A stretch of DNA of 64,000 bases from Armatimonadota bacterium (GCA_016223145.1 JACRPN010000014.1:1-64000), one strand, 5' to 3'; counted from the first letter of the stretch, positions 1-8,486 are shown. Notes: generated by a model not told the origin, from the sequence alone. A program made the numbers and translations.

Positions 1-8
1 GTTAGGAA

Positions 9-380
9 TAGCGAGGGGGAGGGACAGGGTGGGGGTGACTCCCAATCTCCGGTTTGGTTCCCTCTCCTTCGCGGGGTCTGAGCTTGGGTGTTTTCTGGTT
101 TGGAGTAGCGAGGGGGAGGGACAGGGTGGGGGAGTCTTCTTCGGCCTTCTCGCCCTTCACCCTGCGCCCTGCACCCTTCGCCCTGCACTCCCACCCGGCC
201 TAAAGGCCACCCTCCCCCGCGTCGAGAAGGTCTGGGGTGGTTGGGGGGTTGGGTGGACGCAGGAGAGGGGAGAGCCTCCTCACCCCGCACCCTGCACCCC
301 CACCCGGCCTAAAGGCCACCCTCCCCCGCGTCGAGAAGGTCTGGGGTGGCCAGGGGTTGGGTGGACGCAGGAGAGGGGAG
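9..380. repeat. Composite of two GC-rich direct-repeat pairs
   Basis: A 27-nt unit at 9-35 recurs exactly at 106-132 (core AGGGACAGGGTGGGGG). A second unit of about 83 nt at 190-273 recurs at 299-380; it contains the small palindrome GGCCTAAAGGCC. Between them lie short phrases such as CACCCTGCGCCCTGCACCC. Open frames through this stretch are low-complexity and not believable as genes. The copies resemble the other dispersed intergenic repeats of this window. Confidence 0.8.
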
Positions 381-390
381 TGCCCAAGCT

Positions 391-1671
391 TCACGACCCC
401 AGACCCCAGACCCCAGACCTCCCCCAATTGCGAACCAAAACGGGGGAGGGGCACACCCAGCATCGCTTCATCTCTTCACCGCTCGGCTCTGTTTCGGACA
501 CTTCCGGTTTGGACTCCTTGCTGGCCCCCTTGCCGCTGCCGCCGATGCGGTAGGTCAGCCCGATGAAGAGTTTGGGCCTCTCATACGACTCGTAAGTTGA
601 GAGTTGATCCGTGAAAATCTCCTGCCCCTTCTTCAGTCCCTTCAGCCGCATGACCGGGATCCAGGATAGGCCGGCCGTGAGCACCACAGAATCCTGATCC
701 CCCAGGAACAGCGAGACGCCCGCGTAAGGCGAGAGATTGAATGTCCCTGAGGTCGAACTGCCGAACCCTGCGCCGAGCGTGAACCCCCAAGCATTGATCG
801 GCTTGATCTTGTCTCTGAAAACTCCTGTGATCGGCATCGCGATGCTGATCATGCCTGAGAGTTGGGTGCTGACGGTCTGCTGGCCGTTCTTGATGCCGAC
901 GACGTACACCTGCTTGTTGTCGATGACCACGGGGTTGCCGTTCTCATCGAGCTTGGCCGAAGTGTAGTAGTCGGCCCGCGCTTGACTGCTCCAACCGAAG
1001 CCCGCGGCGAGCTGGGTGTAGATCGAGACGTTGCTGCTCTTGACCGGTTCAAGCCCGCTGATTTCGGTCTTCGGAGCGCCAAGTGGAACCTGGTTGCCGT
1101 CCTTGTCAAAGGTGTATTCCGAAGTCGTCGTTAGGGTTTGGCCGTTGGGCAGCTTCTTGGTCTCGACGGTCTTGCGGTACTGGTTCTTCCCGTCTGCGAT
1201 TCTGCGCAGTTCGGACCACGTTGCCGTGGGCTTTCCGTCCTCGCCGAGGTTTGCCTGCTTGGAGTTGATGGCGTAGGCCTGGGCGCTTGAGACGACGACG
1301 GCCAGTTCTCCCTCGGCGACCTTCTTCTGTTTGGCGTCGGTCTCTGTGAATGTGGCGTCAAATCGGTCGAACGCGTCCAGGCTCGCGAGGTTCTTCGCAC
1401 CCTTCTTTACGGAGACCTTGAGCGTCACCTGGATCTTGTGGCCCGCGCCGAGGTCGCGTGTCTGTTCGAGCGAAACCGCGCCGCCAGTGTCTGCCAGGGC
1501 CGTGAGCGTGTCCGAGCTGAAGGCCTTGACGAACAGGGTCATGATTTGGGCCGATGTGTCTTTCAAGCCCAGGGCGAGGGGTCCGGGACCTTGCGCCGGG
1601 ACGGTTTGGTGGCCAATGCAAACGAGGATGCCGAGCGTGAATAGGGCTCGAAGCTTGTGGTGATGAAACAT
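391..1671 (-). CDS. Exported protein, possible outer-membrane beta-barrel end
   Basis: A 426-residue protein starting MFHHHKLRALFTLGILVCIG, a plausible signal peptide ending near the AQG at residues 26-28. The body has many alternating polar/hydrophobic stretches and ends near residue 380 with an LFIGLTYRIGG segment typical of a last outer-membrane strand, so surface or outer-membrane location is inferred. I do not recognise a named family. After the barrel-like end the frame runs on for about 50 residues through intergenic-type repeat DNA (ending GVWGLGS), so the natural C-terminus has probably been extended by repeat sequence. It stands alone, transcribed away from the repeat array at 1853-2158. 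Confidence 0.75.
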   Translation of the reverse strand: MFHHHKLRALFTLGILVCIGHQTVPAQGPGPLALGLKDTSAQIMTLFVKAFSSDTLTALADTGGAVSLEQTRDLGAGHKIQVTLKVSVKKGAKNLASLDAFDRFDATFTETDAKQKKVAEGELAVVVSSAQAYAINSKQANLGEDGKPTATWSELRRIADGKNQYRKTVETKKLPNGQTLTTTSEYTFDKDGNQVPLGAPKTEISGLEPVKSSNVSIYTQLAAGFGWSSQARADYYTSAKLDENGNPVVIDNKQVYVVGIKNGQQTVSTQLSGMISIAMPITGVFRDKIKPINAWGFTLGAGFGSSTSGTFNLSPYAGVSLFLGDQDSVVLTAGLSWIPVMRLKGLKKGQEIFTDQLSTYESYERPKLFIGLTYRIGGSGKGASKESKPEVSETEPSGEEMKRCWVCPSPVLVRNWGRSGVWGLGS

Positions 1672-1852
1672 AGGGTCCTCCCATTGCCGCCCTCAGGCGC
1701 TTTTGGCACGCGGCGTCGGCGTCCTGACCGGCATTGAAGAGCAGTATGGAGATGCCGGAAAGAGGTAAGTCAATGGGAATAAACTGTAATGTTTGAGGTG
1801 GAGTGGAAAGAGTTGTGCTGGGGAAAGGAGAGTAGGGGAGAAGTGAACGCGC

Positions 1853-2158
1853 TGCGCGATGTGCGATACGCGATGGGGGAAGCCCCCACCTCGCCCCAAC
1901 GGGGAGAGGACGGTAAGCGAAGCGAACCGGGTGAGGGGGTGATTTCCACCTCGCCCCAACGGGGAGAGGTCGGTAAGCGAAGCGGACCGGGTGAGGGGGA
2001 ATCCACCACCTCGCCCCAACGGGGAGAGGACGGTAAGCGCAGTGAACCGGGTGAGGGGGAGGATGGCGCGACACGCGATGTGCGATACGCGACGGGGGAA
2101 TCCACCACCTCGCCCCAACGGGGAGAGGACGGTAAGCGTAGCGAACCGGGTGAGGGGG
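1853..2158. repeat. 53-nt hairpin repeat array, four copies
   Basis: Copies of a 53-nt unit (CACCTCGCCCCAACGGGGAG...CCGGGTGAGGGGG) begin at 1887, 1947, 2007 and 2106. The first three are spaced exactly 60 nt apart. The core ACCTCTCCCC-GTT-GGGGCGAGGT (other strand) forms a stem of about 10 bp with one mismatch. A second segment containing GATGTGCGATACGCGA precedes copy 1 (about 1858) and copy 4 (about 2077), so a larger block was duplicated. One further copy lies inverted at 35569-35622 and a degraded one near 14361-14408. The 7-nt 'spacers' are too short and too alike for CRISPR. Confidence 0.9.
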
Positions 2159-2164
2159 TTCCTC

Positions 2165-2202
2165 CCCAAATCGTAAATCGTAAATCTTCAATCGTCAATC
2201 CC
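2165..2202. repeat. Degenerate 9-10-bp repeat (AAATCGT phrase)
   Basis: Four imperfect copies of a phrase like AAATCGTAAATC lie between the 53-nt repeat array and the exonuclease remnant. A related phrase (AATCTCAAATCTGAAAACTC) occurs inside the N-terminal linker of the fucosidase gene near 32685-32720. Confidence 0.6.
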
Positions 2203-2766
2203 CCCGGCTCCCTCTCCCGCTATATCCTGCCGGACCACCTGATGGAGCTCTGCTTCGACCTGGAGGGCATCTCCACGCTGATCACCTTCAACGGCGACCG
2301 CTTCGATATCCCGTTCCTGCTGGCGATCCCCGAGGTCCGGGCGGTGTTCCCGCGCTATTCGCTGGACCTTTATCGCCTGGCGGCCGAGGTGGACCTAAAG
2401 CGCAGCCAGGCCTCGATGGAGGCGCTGCTGGGCATCCGGCGGGAGGCGGCAGCCGAGGCGGTCTCGGGCAAAGACGCCCCAGGGCTCTTCGAGGCTTGGA
2501 TGGAGTTGGAGGGGAGAGGATATGACCCGGGTGCTCAGGTATTCGGGTGCTCAGGTGTTCAGGTCTTCGGGGGTTCAGGTGATCAAGACCGGCTTACCTC
2601 CGCCCATCATCCCTTCACCCCATCATCTCTTCACTCCGCGTCGCCCCACCCCGGCCAAACGCTGCTGGACTACCACAAAGCCGACATGCTCTCCATGCCC
2701 GCGATCCACGGGTTCCTGTTGGGAGAGGTTGGGAGGAGGTTGAGGAAGGTGGTGTTGGGAGTATGA
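2203..2766 (+). pseudogene. Remnant of YprB-like RNase H-fold exonuclease
   Basis: The frame encodes the middle and C-terminal part of a RNase H-like 3'-5' exonuclease of the YprB type (RNase_H_2 family): LITFNGDRFDIPFLL, then SLDLYRLAAE, and after an interruption LLDYHKADMLSMPAIHGFL, which resembles the last acidic motif of the DEDD fold. The first catalytic motif (normally DIETTGL-like) is absent; upstream sequence is repeat DNA. A stretch at 2531-2640 made of GTTCAGGT and CTTCACCCC phrases interrupts the domain in frame. The frame stays open through both repeats, but missing the first catalytic acid argues for a dead gene. A shorter product from the ATG at 2242 cannot be excluded. Confidence 0.65.
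2531..2586. repeat. Degenerate GTGTTCAGG-phrase repeat inside exonuclease remnant
   Basis: Five imperfect copies of a 9-10-bp phrase (GTGCTCAGGT, GTGTTCAGGT, GGTTCAGGTG) lie within the reading frame of the exonuclease remnant. The same phrase family flanks recO at 22236-22384. Confidence 0.8.
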
Positions 2767-2799
2767 GGGGGTAGAGGTAGAGGCATACTTACGCAGATC

Positions 2800-3819
2800 A
2801 TGAAACTCGTTTTGTTGTTTGGAGCTGGAGCCTCTCACGACTGCGCAGACGATAGAATGGCCGACGTCAAGGAGGCCTTCCGACCTCCCTTAGTTGGAGG
2901 CCTCTTCGGCAATACACCGGAATTCGGAGGCCTCTTGGCGAAGTACCCCGGCGCTGAGGCGCTCGCCCCTGACATTCGGGCCGCTCTGTCAGATACGATC
3001 GGCATTGAGGCGCTCTTCGCGAAGTACGCGACTCATCAGAACGAGATCATTAGGCGACTCTTTATTGAGGTCCCTTTCTATCTCTCCGACCTTCTCTTGG
3101 AGGTCAGTAATAGCTTCGTCGCTCACGGGGCGACCCGTTACGACCAACTCTTGGTGCAGATAGAAGAAGCTAACATATCTGATGCGCTATTGCTTACCGT
3201 GAATTACGACGAGCTCATAGAGCGCGCATATCGTCGACTGTACCGCACTGACTTTCCCACTGTTGACAGTTGCCTAACCGCGAACCGCAACAAGCCATTG
3301 ATAAAGCTCCATGGCTCGGTTTCCTGGGCCCGAATGCTCGCACACCAAGTAGGGGGCGGAAGCATTATGGAGGCCATTGAGAAGGTTGAGGTCCCCCTTG
3401 CGTTTGACCAAAGTTTCTTGCGTATTGCGCCCAGCGACAGGAAGTACTGGAGACAGGGTTCTCGCTTCTGCTACCCGGCAATCGCTCCGCCCGTACAAGG
3501 GAAGACTGATTTTAGGTGCCCGGACACTCACCTAACACTCGCAAGGCGGCAACTCAAAGAGGCCACTCATCTGATCGTCGTTGGCTTCAGCGGGCTCGAT
3601 CCCCATGTTGTGGGCTTGTTTTCTGAGTGCGAACAGCTTGAGCGGGCTTTCTTTATCAGCTTGAACTCTGCTGAGGCGCAAAAGACCATCGACCGATTCT
3701 CGCAATATTGTCCGGATACCTTCGGGAAGTCCTCCCCTGTAAAGCTGGAGGCCTTTGATACAACCTTTGCACGGGCTCTTAGGAGCCGAGAGCTCTCAAA
3801 CTTCTTAGGCCCTTCTTAG
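2800..3819 (+). CDS. SIR2-like (NAD-hydrolase-type) domain protein
   Basis: A 339-residue protein with the marks of the SIR2-like family: FGAGAS at residues 7-12 (nucleotide loop), NYDEL at 135-139 with Asn135 and Asp137, KLHGS at 169-173 with the catalytic-type His171, and IVVGFSGLDPHV near 268-279. Stand-alone SIR2-like proteins of this architecture are often NAD-depleting effectors in phage defence (Thoeris, DSR and Avs systems); that role here is inferred. There is no second domain beyond the fold and no partner gene beside it. The gene is richer in A and T than its neighbours and sits between repeat-damaged DNA and a pair of palindromic repeats, suggesting acquisition. Confidence 0.85.
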   Translation: MKLVLLFGAGASHDCADDRMADVKEAFRPPLVGGLFGNTPEFGGLLAKYPGAEALAPDIRAALSDTIGIEALFAKYATHQNEIIRRLFIEVPFYLSDLLLEVSNSFVAHGATRYDQLLVQIEEANISDALLLTVNYDELIERAYRRLYRTDFPTVDSCLTANRNKPLIKLHGSVSWARMLAHQVGGGSIMEAIEKVEVPLAFDQSFLRIAPSDRKYWRQGSRFCYPAIAPPVQGKTDFRCPDTHLTLARRQLKEATHLIVVGFSGLDPHVVGLFSECEQLERAFFISLNSAEAQKTIDRFSQYCPDTFGKSSPVKLEAFDTTFARALRSRELSNFLGPS

Positions 3820-3894
3820 CCTCTCGTCATCGTCCCACCCCCAGGCACGTAATTCGGGATGACGCTAAGGGGAGGGATAGAGGATGGGAGAGGA
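3820..3894. repeat. CGTCATC...GATGACG palindromic-end repeat
   Basis: Unit beginning CTCTCGTCATCGTCCCACCC and ending GATGACGCTAAGGGGAGGG. The ends CGTCATC and GATGACG are inverted and could pair across about 26 nt. A second copy lies at 4212-4284, and a variant forms a tandem pair at 8487-8645. It immediately follows the SIR2 stop codon and could serve as a transcript-end structure. Confidence 0.85.
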
Positions 3895-3986
3895 AAGGGG
3901 ATGAGGAAGGATAGGGATTAGGACCCCAATGCCTGGGACCCAGTCCCGGCAGGATCGACAACCAGGGGCATAATGGTTGCAAGGCC

Positions 3987-4190
3987 GTGGGACGCTATCT
4001 TGAGCCCGATCAGTTTCAGCGGATGAAGAGCATGCTCTTTTGCCTCGCCTTCGTGACCCTGAGCTTCATCGTCTATGAAGTGTTCGGGAAAACGGCCTGG
4101 CTTATTGGGCTGGCGATCTGCAGCGCCCCCTTCGCCATCTTCCTGATCTGGAGGCTGGCCGTGTACTTCCAGCGACGGCGAAGGTGCTGA
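3987..4190 (+). CDS. Small two-helix membrane protein
   Basis: A 67-residue frame (or 55 residues from the in-frame ATG at 4023) encoding two hydrophobic helices, about LFCLAFVTLSFIVYEVF and WLIGLAICSAPFAIFLIW, followed by a basic tail QRRRRC. No family recognised. It lies alone between two copies of the CGTCATC/GATGACG repeat. The lack of a clear ribosome site keeps confidence moderate. Confidence 0.45.
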   Translation: MGRYLEPDQFQRMKSMLFCLAFVTLSFIVYEVFGKTAWLIGLAICSAPFAIFLIWRLAVYFQRRRRC

Positions 4191-4211
4191 GGCAAGCAAG
4201 AGGGGACCAAA

Positions 4212-4284
4212 CCCTTCGTCATCGTCCCACCCCCAGGCACGTGATTTGTGATGACGCTAAGGGGAGGGATAGAGGATAACGGAT
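4212..4284. repeat. Second CGTCATC...GATGACG repeat
   Basis: Near-identical to the unit at 3820-3894, including the trailing CTAAGGGGAGGGATAGAGGAT, in the same orientation. The two copies bracket the small membrane protein gene at 3987-4190. Confidence 0.85.
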
Positions 4285-4308
4285 AAGGGATAGCCGGACC
4301 AGATTCCC

Positions 4309-4716
4309 CTATCCGCTTTCTTTCTCCGCCAGCCATTCCCCGACCTTGGGGCCAAGCCACATGCCGAGATAGGGAAAGGCCTCGATGATCGCAATGCTCG
4401 CCCGGTCGGCAAGCACGGGGTCACGGGTCAGCGCCATCACCACCGGGCGGGAGACATACACCCCCACAACCCCCATCAGCAGCGAACCGACCCACGCCGC
4501 GAGTTTTCTTGGCTTCCACCCAAAGATCAGTCCAAAAACGACGCCCGAGGCCATCCCGGCCATCAGGTGCAGCGTGAGAATCCAGACCTGGTCCGGCTCG
4601 CTGAGCCCCGTCCGCCCCGCCCAGACCAGGTTGAACCGGACACCGCCCAACAAGATGCCGTAGGTGCCGCCATAGAGCAGCGCCGCCGCAACCCTCAGTT
4701 GCCTCTTCTCAAACAT
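4309..4716 (-). CDS. Four-helix membrane protein of unknown function
   Basis: A 135-residue protein with about four hydrophobic segments (AALLYGGTYGILLGGV, LTLHLMAGMASGVVFGLIFG, AWVGSLLMGVVGVYV and a weaker one near IIEAFPYLGMWL), ending in a charged tail. Family not recognised. Its ATG overlaps the TGA of the upstream gene (4716-5270) by one base (TGATG), so the two are probably translated from one mRNA with coupling. Inner-membrane location inferred from hydrophobicity. Confidence 0.75.
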   Translation of the reverse strand: MFEKRQLRVAAALLYGGTYGILLGGVRFNLVWAGRTGLSEPDQVWILTLHLMAGMASGVVFGLIFGWKPRKLAAWVGSLLMGVVGVYVSRPVVMALTRDPVLADRASIAIIEAFPYLGMWLGPKVGEWLAEKESG

Positions 4717-5270
4717 CAGGGGTTGCCCTTGATCGGCTTGCCGTCGAGCAGGATTTGGTTCACGGCGGTGACCGACGACACACCCCGCCAGCCCTTGGGT
4801 GTGGAGGTCCAGACCCAGTCGGAGGTCCTGAGCGATTCGAACATGTGCTCCTTGCCGTCGGGGTTGTTGAACCCCCCGGTGGCCTTCATCATGTAGCGAA
4901 TCTGCACCATGCCCTTCCCGCCGGAGACCGAAAGCTTGGTGATCTGTGCCTTGAAGCCCACGAGTTTGCTGATTGAGCGAACCTGCTGGGCATAGGTGGC
5001 GAGGATGTCCTTGCGGCTCACCGGCTTGTCTTCTCGGGAGTCTTTGGCGGTGTAGGTGGCGAGCGTGTAGGTTTCAAAGACCTTGGCCGCCGCGTTGACA
5101 TCGAGCTTCTTCCAAGCGGCGATGTATTCGTTCATGAACTTGTTGACCGTGGCCCTCAGAGCGCGCTCTTTGGGGCCTTCTGGCGTTGGCAAAGCAGCAG
5201 CGGCCATCGCGAGCAACATCGGGATGGCGATGAGGAACTTGAGAGGGCGGTGGAGGGTGAAGGACCGCAT
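4716..5270 (-). CDS. Exported NTF2/SnoaL-like fold protein
   Basis: A 184-residue protein with an N-terminal signal peptide (LKFLIAIPMLLAMAAAALP). The mature part matches the pattern of the SnoaL/DUF4440 branch of the NTF2-like fold: VNKFMNEYIAAWKKLDVNAAAKVF, a middle ITKLSVSGGKGMVQIRYMM strand, and SDWVWTSTPKGWRGVSSV near the end. Members of this fold are ligand-binding proteins or small enzymes; no catalytic residues can be named here. It is first in a two-gene unit with the membrane protein at 4309-4716. Confidence 0.75.
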   Translation of the reverse strand: MRSFTLHRPLKFLIAIPMLLAMAAAALPTPEGPKERALRATVNKFMNEYIAAWKKLDVNAAAKVFETYTLATYTAKDSREDKPVSRKDILATYAQQVRSISKLVGFKAQITKLSVSGGKGMVQIRYMMKATGGFNNPDGKEHMFESLRTSDWVWTSTPKGWRGVSSVTAVNQILLDGKPIKGNP

Positions 5271-5307
5271 GGAACTTCGGGAATGCTACCCGTCCGGCAG
5301 GATCGGC

Positions 5308-5313
5308 TATAGT
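5308..5313 (+). promoter_or_regulatory. Likely -10 box (TATAGT) of the PhyH gene
   Basis: TATAGT lies 14 nt before the ATG at 5328, giving a very short predicted leader of about 8 nt without a Shine-Dalgarno sequence. Confidence 0.45.
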
Positions 5314-5327
5314 ACGTCCCAACCGCC

Positions 5328-6146
5328 ATGGAACCCTCAACCCTTCCCGATTTGTCGGGCGATTACGTTCTCGTTGCCGACGCCGTCGCAGCCTATCGCC
5401 GCGAAGGCCACGTCACTCTGCGCGGACTCTGCGCGCCAGGGGAGATCGCACCCTATGCCGAGGCGATCCGGAGCGCAGTCAGACGACTCAACAGCGAGAG
5501 CAGGCCCCTTGCAGAGCGGGACACCTATGGCAAGGCGTTTCTGCAGACCATGAACCTTTGGCGGGACGATGCTGCCGTGGCGCGGTTCACGCTTGCGCGG
5601 CGGTTCGCCAAGGTCGCGGCGGAGTTGATGGGGGTCCCGGCGGTCCGGCTCTACCACGATCAGGCGCTGTTCAAGGAGGCCGGTGGTGGCCACACACCCT
5701 GGCACCAGGACCAGTTCTATTGGCCCTTGGAATGCAAGGCGGTCACGATGTGGATGCCCCTGGTGGACGCCGACACAGCGATGGGGACGATGAGCTTCGC
5801 GAGCGGTTCACAGGTCGAGGGCTATATGAAGGCGCTCAAGATTTCTGATGAGTCGGAGCAGTTCTTCGCGGACTTCATCCATGCGAAGGGCTATCAGGTA
5901 CAGCCGAGCGGTCTGCTAAAGGCCGGGGATGCCACGTTTCACGATGGCTGGGTGCTTCACGCCGCCGGACCCAACACCTCGGACCGAGCCCGCGAGGCGA
6001 TGACGATCATCTACTTCGAGGATGGGGCCAAGGTCATTACGCCCGACCATCCGAACAGAGAGAACGACCTGAAGACCTGGTTCCCTGGGCTCGCGCCGGG
6101 GGACTTTGCCGCAAGCGATCTGAATCCGGTCGTCTACTCAAGATAA
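5328..6146 (+). CDS. Phytanoyl-CoA dioxygenase (PhyH) family protein
   Basis: A 272-residue Fe(II)/2-oxoglutarate-dependent oxygenase of the PhyH family. The iron ligands are visible: the HxD pair in TPWHQDQFYWP (His126, Asp128) and the distal histidine in FHDGWVLHAAGPN (His211). YHDQALFKEAGGGHTPWHQD and MGTMSFASGSQ are typical family stretches. Members hydroxylate varied small molecules; the substrate cannot be told. Length is normal for the family. It reads in the same direction as the acylase at 6179 but with 32 nt between them. Confidence 0.9.
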   Translation: MEPSTLPDLSGDYVLVADAVAAYRREGHVTLRGLCAPGEIAPYAEAIRSAVRRLNSESRPLAERDTYGKAFLQTMNLWRDDAAVARFTLARRFAKVAAELMGVPAVRLYHDQALFKEAGGGHTPWHQDQFYWPLECKAVTMWMPLVDADTAMGTMSFASGSQVEGYMKALKISDESEQFFADFIHAKGYQVQPSGLLKAGDATFHDGWVLHAAGPNTSDRAREAMTIIYFEDGAKVITPDHPNRENDLKTWFPGLAPGDFAASDLNPVVYSR

Positions 6147-6178
6147 TTGCCGGGCTGGCGGGTCAGAATAGGGCCGCG

Positions 6179-8425
6179 ATGCTCGCGACCTTAGCCCTTG
6201 CCGTTGCAACGCTGCTTAGTCAGCAGACACAAGCCCCAGCCCCGATCGAGCGGGATGAGTTCGGGGTCCCGCACATCTTCGCCAACTCCTGGGAGGATGG
6301 GTTCTATCATGCCGGATACGCGGTGGCGGAGGACCGCCTCTGGCAGATGGAGCAGAGCCGCAGGCTGGCGCGGGGCAAGCTCGCCGAGGTGTTTGGCAAG
6401 GACTTTGCGGCCTCCGACCGCGACATTCTGAAGACCGCCTACACCGACCAGGAGCTTCAGCAGCAGTTCGACAAGCTCGCGCCAAGGGCCAAACTCGCGT
6501 TCGATTCCTATGCCAAGGGGGTAAACGCCTATATAGACGCGGCGACAAAGAAAGGCTCGCTGCCCCCAGGCTATGCCGCTGCTGGGTTCAGGCCTGAGAA
6601 GTGGACAGTACTCGATTCTGCCGCCATCACGATCCGTCTGTTTCAGCTCTTCGGGCGGCGGGATGCCGGAGAGATTCGCAACTGGGCACTGCTCACCTAC
6701 TTGAGCTCCCAACCGGTCAAGGAGCAAGCGCTGGACGCCTTCGACGACTTCCTTTGGCAGAACGACCCCGCCTCGCCGACGACGGTGCTTCCGGAGGACG
6801 ACCTCGGGGCAGATGCACGGCCCCGGTTCCCCAAGCTGACTCGGGCAATCACGGAAAAGCACTTGACGGCGCTGCCAAAGGTGGGGCTCTTCGACCTGCT
6901 TCCCGCGCTCAAGCTGGCGCAGGCCGAGAGGACCAGCACGCTGGTCGCGCAAAAACTCGGCGCGCCCTTTAAGGCCGGAAGCTACGCGATCGTGGTGGGC
7001 AAGGAGCGCTCTGCGACCGGTTGGCCGATGCTCTTGAACGGGCCGCAGATGGGCTTTTTCAACCCGGCGATCGTTCACGAGTTGTCGATGGCGGGACCGG
7101 GGCTGAACGTCGTGGGGATGGACGTTCCCGGGGCGCCAGGCGTGGCCATTGGGCACACCGCGGAGCTGGCCTGGGGGCTGACGTCCGGGGTGGCGGACAC
7201 CGACGACGTGTTCCTTTTCAAGGCCTCTGGAGCGGATGGGTACCTGGACGGGGAGCAGACGAAGAAGCTCACGGTGGTTCGCCGAACGCTCAAGATCAAG
7301 GGCCAGCCGGATGAAACCGTGGAGCAGAAGAGGACGGACGTTGGACCGGTCATCCACACCGCCAAAGGCTTCTTGTTTTCGAACCGCTCGGCCTCCTGGA
7401 TGCGCGAGTTGGACTCAATCCAGTCCATCTATGGACTCCTCGATGCGCGTGAGCCGAAGGACCTCGATGGGGCGCTCTCGCACGCGACGATGAACTTCAA
7501 CTTCTTCTTCGCCTTCCACGGCGGCCCGATCGGGTATCGCTATTTGGGCCTCATTCCAGATAGGGCGGAGGGTTGGGACCCCCGGCTGCCGGTGATGGGG
7601 AGTCCGGAGAGCGCTTGGAAAGGGTTTATCTCCTCGGCGCAGATGCCAAGGGTGGACAACCCCAAGGGCGGCCTGATCACCAACTGGAACAACAAGCCGG
7701 CAAGCTGGTTCCCAAACTTCGATTCGCCGGCTTGGGGCAGGCTGTTCCGGGTGGACGCCCTGAACCAGGCGCTCGACAAGCCAAAGCTCTCCCTTCAGGA
7801 CCTCGAATCGGCGATCTGGACCATCGCGCGGACCGAGGCGACGGCCTATGCCTTCATGCCGCTCATCAAGCAGCAACTCAAGGAATCGGACGGGGAGGGC
7901 GCTGTAGGGGACGCGATCCAGTACCTGCGTGCATTTGATGGCAGGCAGTTTGAAGGGAGCGTTTCGGCGACCGTATTCGACGCCTTCATCGACGCCCTTC
8001 GCAATGAGGTCTTCCTTGGCACGACCGGCAATTTCCTTTCGCCCGGCGTGTTCCGTCTCGCCGCCCAACCGAGCGTGATTTTGAACGCGCTGCAGGGCAA
8101 CACTGAAGTCAAATACCTGAAGGGTAGGTCCGTCGCCGAGGTGTTCAAGGCCGCCGCGACGAAGGCGGCGTCGACACTCGAACAGAGGCTCGGCGCCGAT
8201 GCGGCGCTTTGGCGATTCCGCCCGGGGTCGATTCCGGTGCCTGGCGAGCCGCCCATCCCCTACAACAATAGGGGGTCGTATATTCAGGTGGTGGAGCTGC
8301 GGGCGACGGTCCGGGGCAGGAACGTGCTTCCTCCAGGCGTCGCCGAATCGGGTCCGCACAGCAAAGATCAGGCGCCGCTCAGTCGGGCGTGGCAGTTCAA
8401 GCCGATGAAGATGCGGCCGTTCTAG
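6179..8425 (+). CDS. Penicillin acylase family N-terminal nucleophile hydrolase
   Basis: A 748-residue exported protein of the penicillin acylase (S45) family, which cleaves amide bonds, often of acyl-homoserine lactones or acylated amino compounds, in the periplasm. A signal peptide (MLATLALAVATLLSQQ) precedes the alpha chain with VPHIFANSWEDGFYHAGYAVAEDRLWQMEQ. The self-cleavage site before the nucleophile is AGSYAIVVG, placing the catalytic Ser at residue 268, followed by SATGWPMLLNGPQMG and the oxyanion-region SGVADTDDVF. NWNNKPA near residue 501 fits the family Asn. Length is normal. The substrate is unknown. Confidence 0.92.
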   Translation: MLATLALAVATLLSQQTQAPAPIERDEFGVPHIFANSWEDGFYHAGYAVAEDRLWQMEQSRRLARGKLAEVFGKDFAASDRDILKTAYTDQELQQQFDKLAPRAKLAFDSYAKGVNAYIDAATKKGSLPPGYAAAGFRPEKWTVLDSAAITIRLFQLFGRRDAGEIRNWALLTYLSSQPVKEQALDAFDDFLWQNDPASPTTVLPEDDLGADARPRFPKLTRAITEKHLTALPKVGLFDLLPALKLAQAERTSTLVAQKLGAPFKAGSYAIVVGKERSATGWPMLLNGPQMGFFNPAIVHELSMAGPGLNVVGMDVPGAPGVAIGHTAELAWGLTSGVADTDDVFLFKASGADGYLDGEQTKKLTVVRRTLKIKGQPDETVEQKRTDVGPVIHTAKGFLFSNRSASWMRELDSIQSIYGLLDAREPKDLDGALSHATMNFNFFFAFHGGPIGYRYLGLIPDRAEGWDPRLPVMGSPESAWKGFISSAQMPRVDNPKGGLITNWNNKPASWFPNFDSPAWGRLFRVDALNQALDKPKLSLQDLESAIWTIARTEATAYAFMPLIKQQLKESDGEGAVGDAIQYLRAFDGRQFEGSVSATVFDAFIDALRNEVFLGTTGNFLSPGVFRLAAQPSVILNALQGNTEVKYLKGRSVAEVFKAAATKAASTLEQRLGADAALWRFRPGSIPVPGEPPIPYNNRGSYIQVVELRATVRGRNVLPPGVAESGPHSKDQAPLSRAWQFKPMKMRPF

Positions 8426-8486
8426 GGGAGGGTGCGTGGTGCGTAGTCCGTGGTCTCTAGTCTGCGGCGTCATGGAACTGCGCCCC

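Noticed and set aside
1887-2158. CRISPR array
   Set aside because: Repeats are 53 nt with only 7-nt near-identical spacers and no cas genes; spacing is by block duplication.
1358-2191. 277-codon minus-strand frame through the hairpin repeats
   Set aside because: Made of translated repeat units and overlaps the start of the exported protein gene in another frame.
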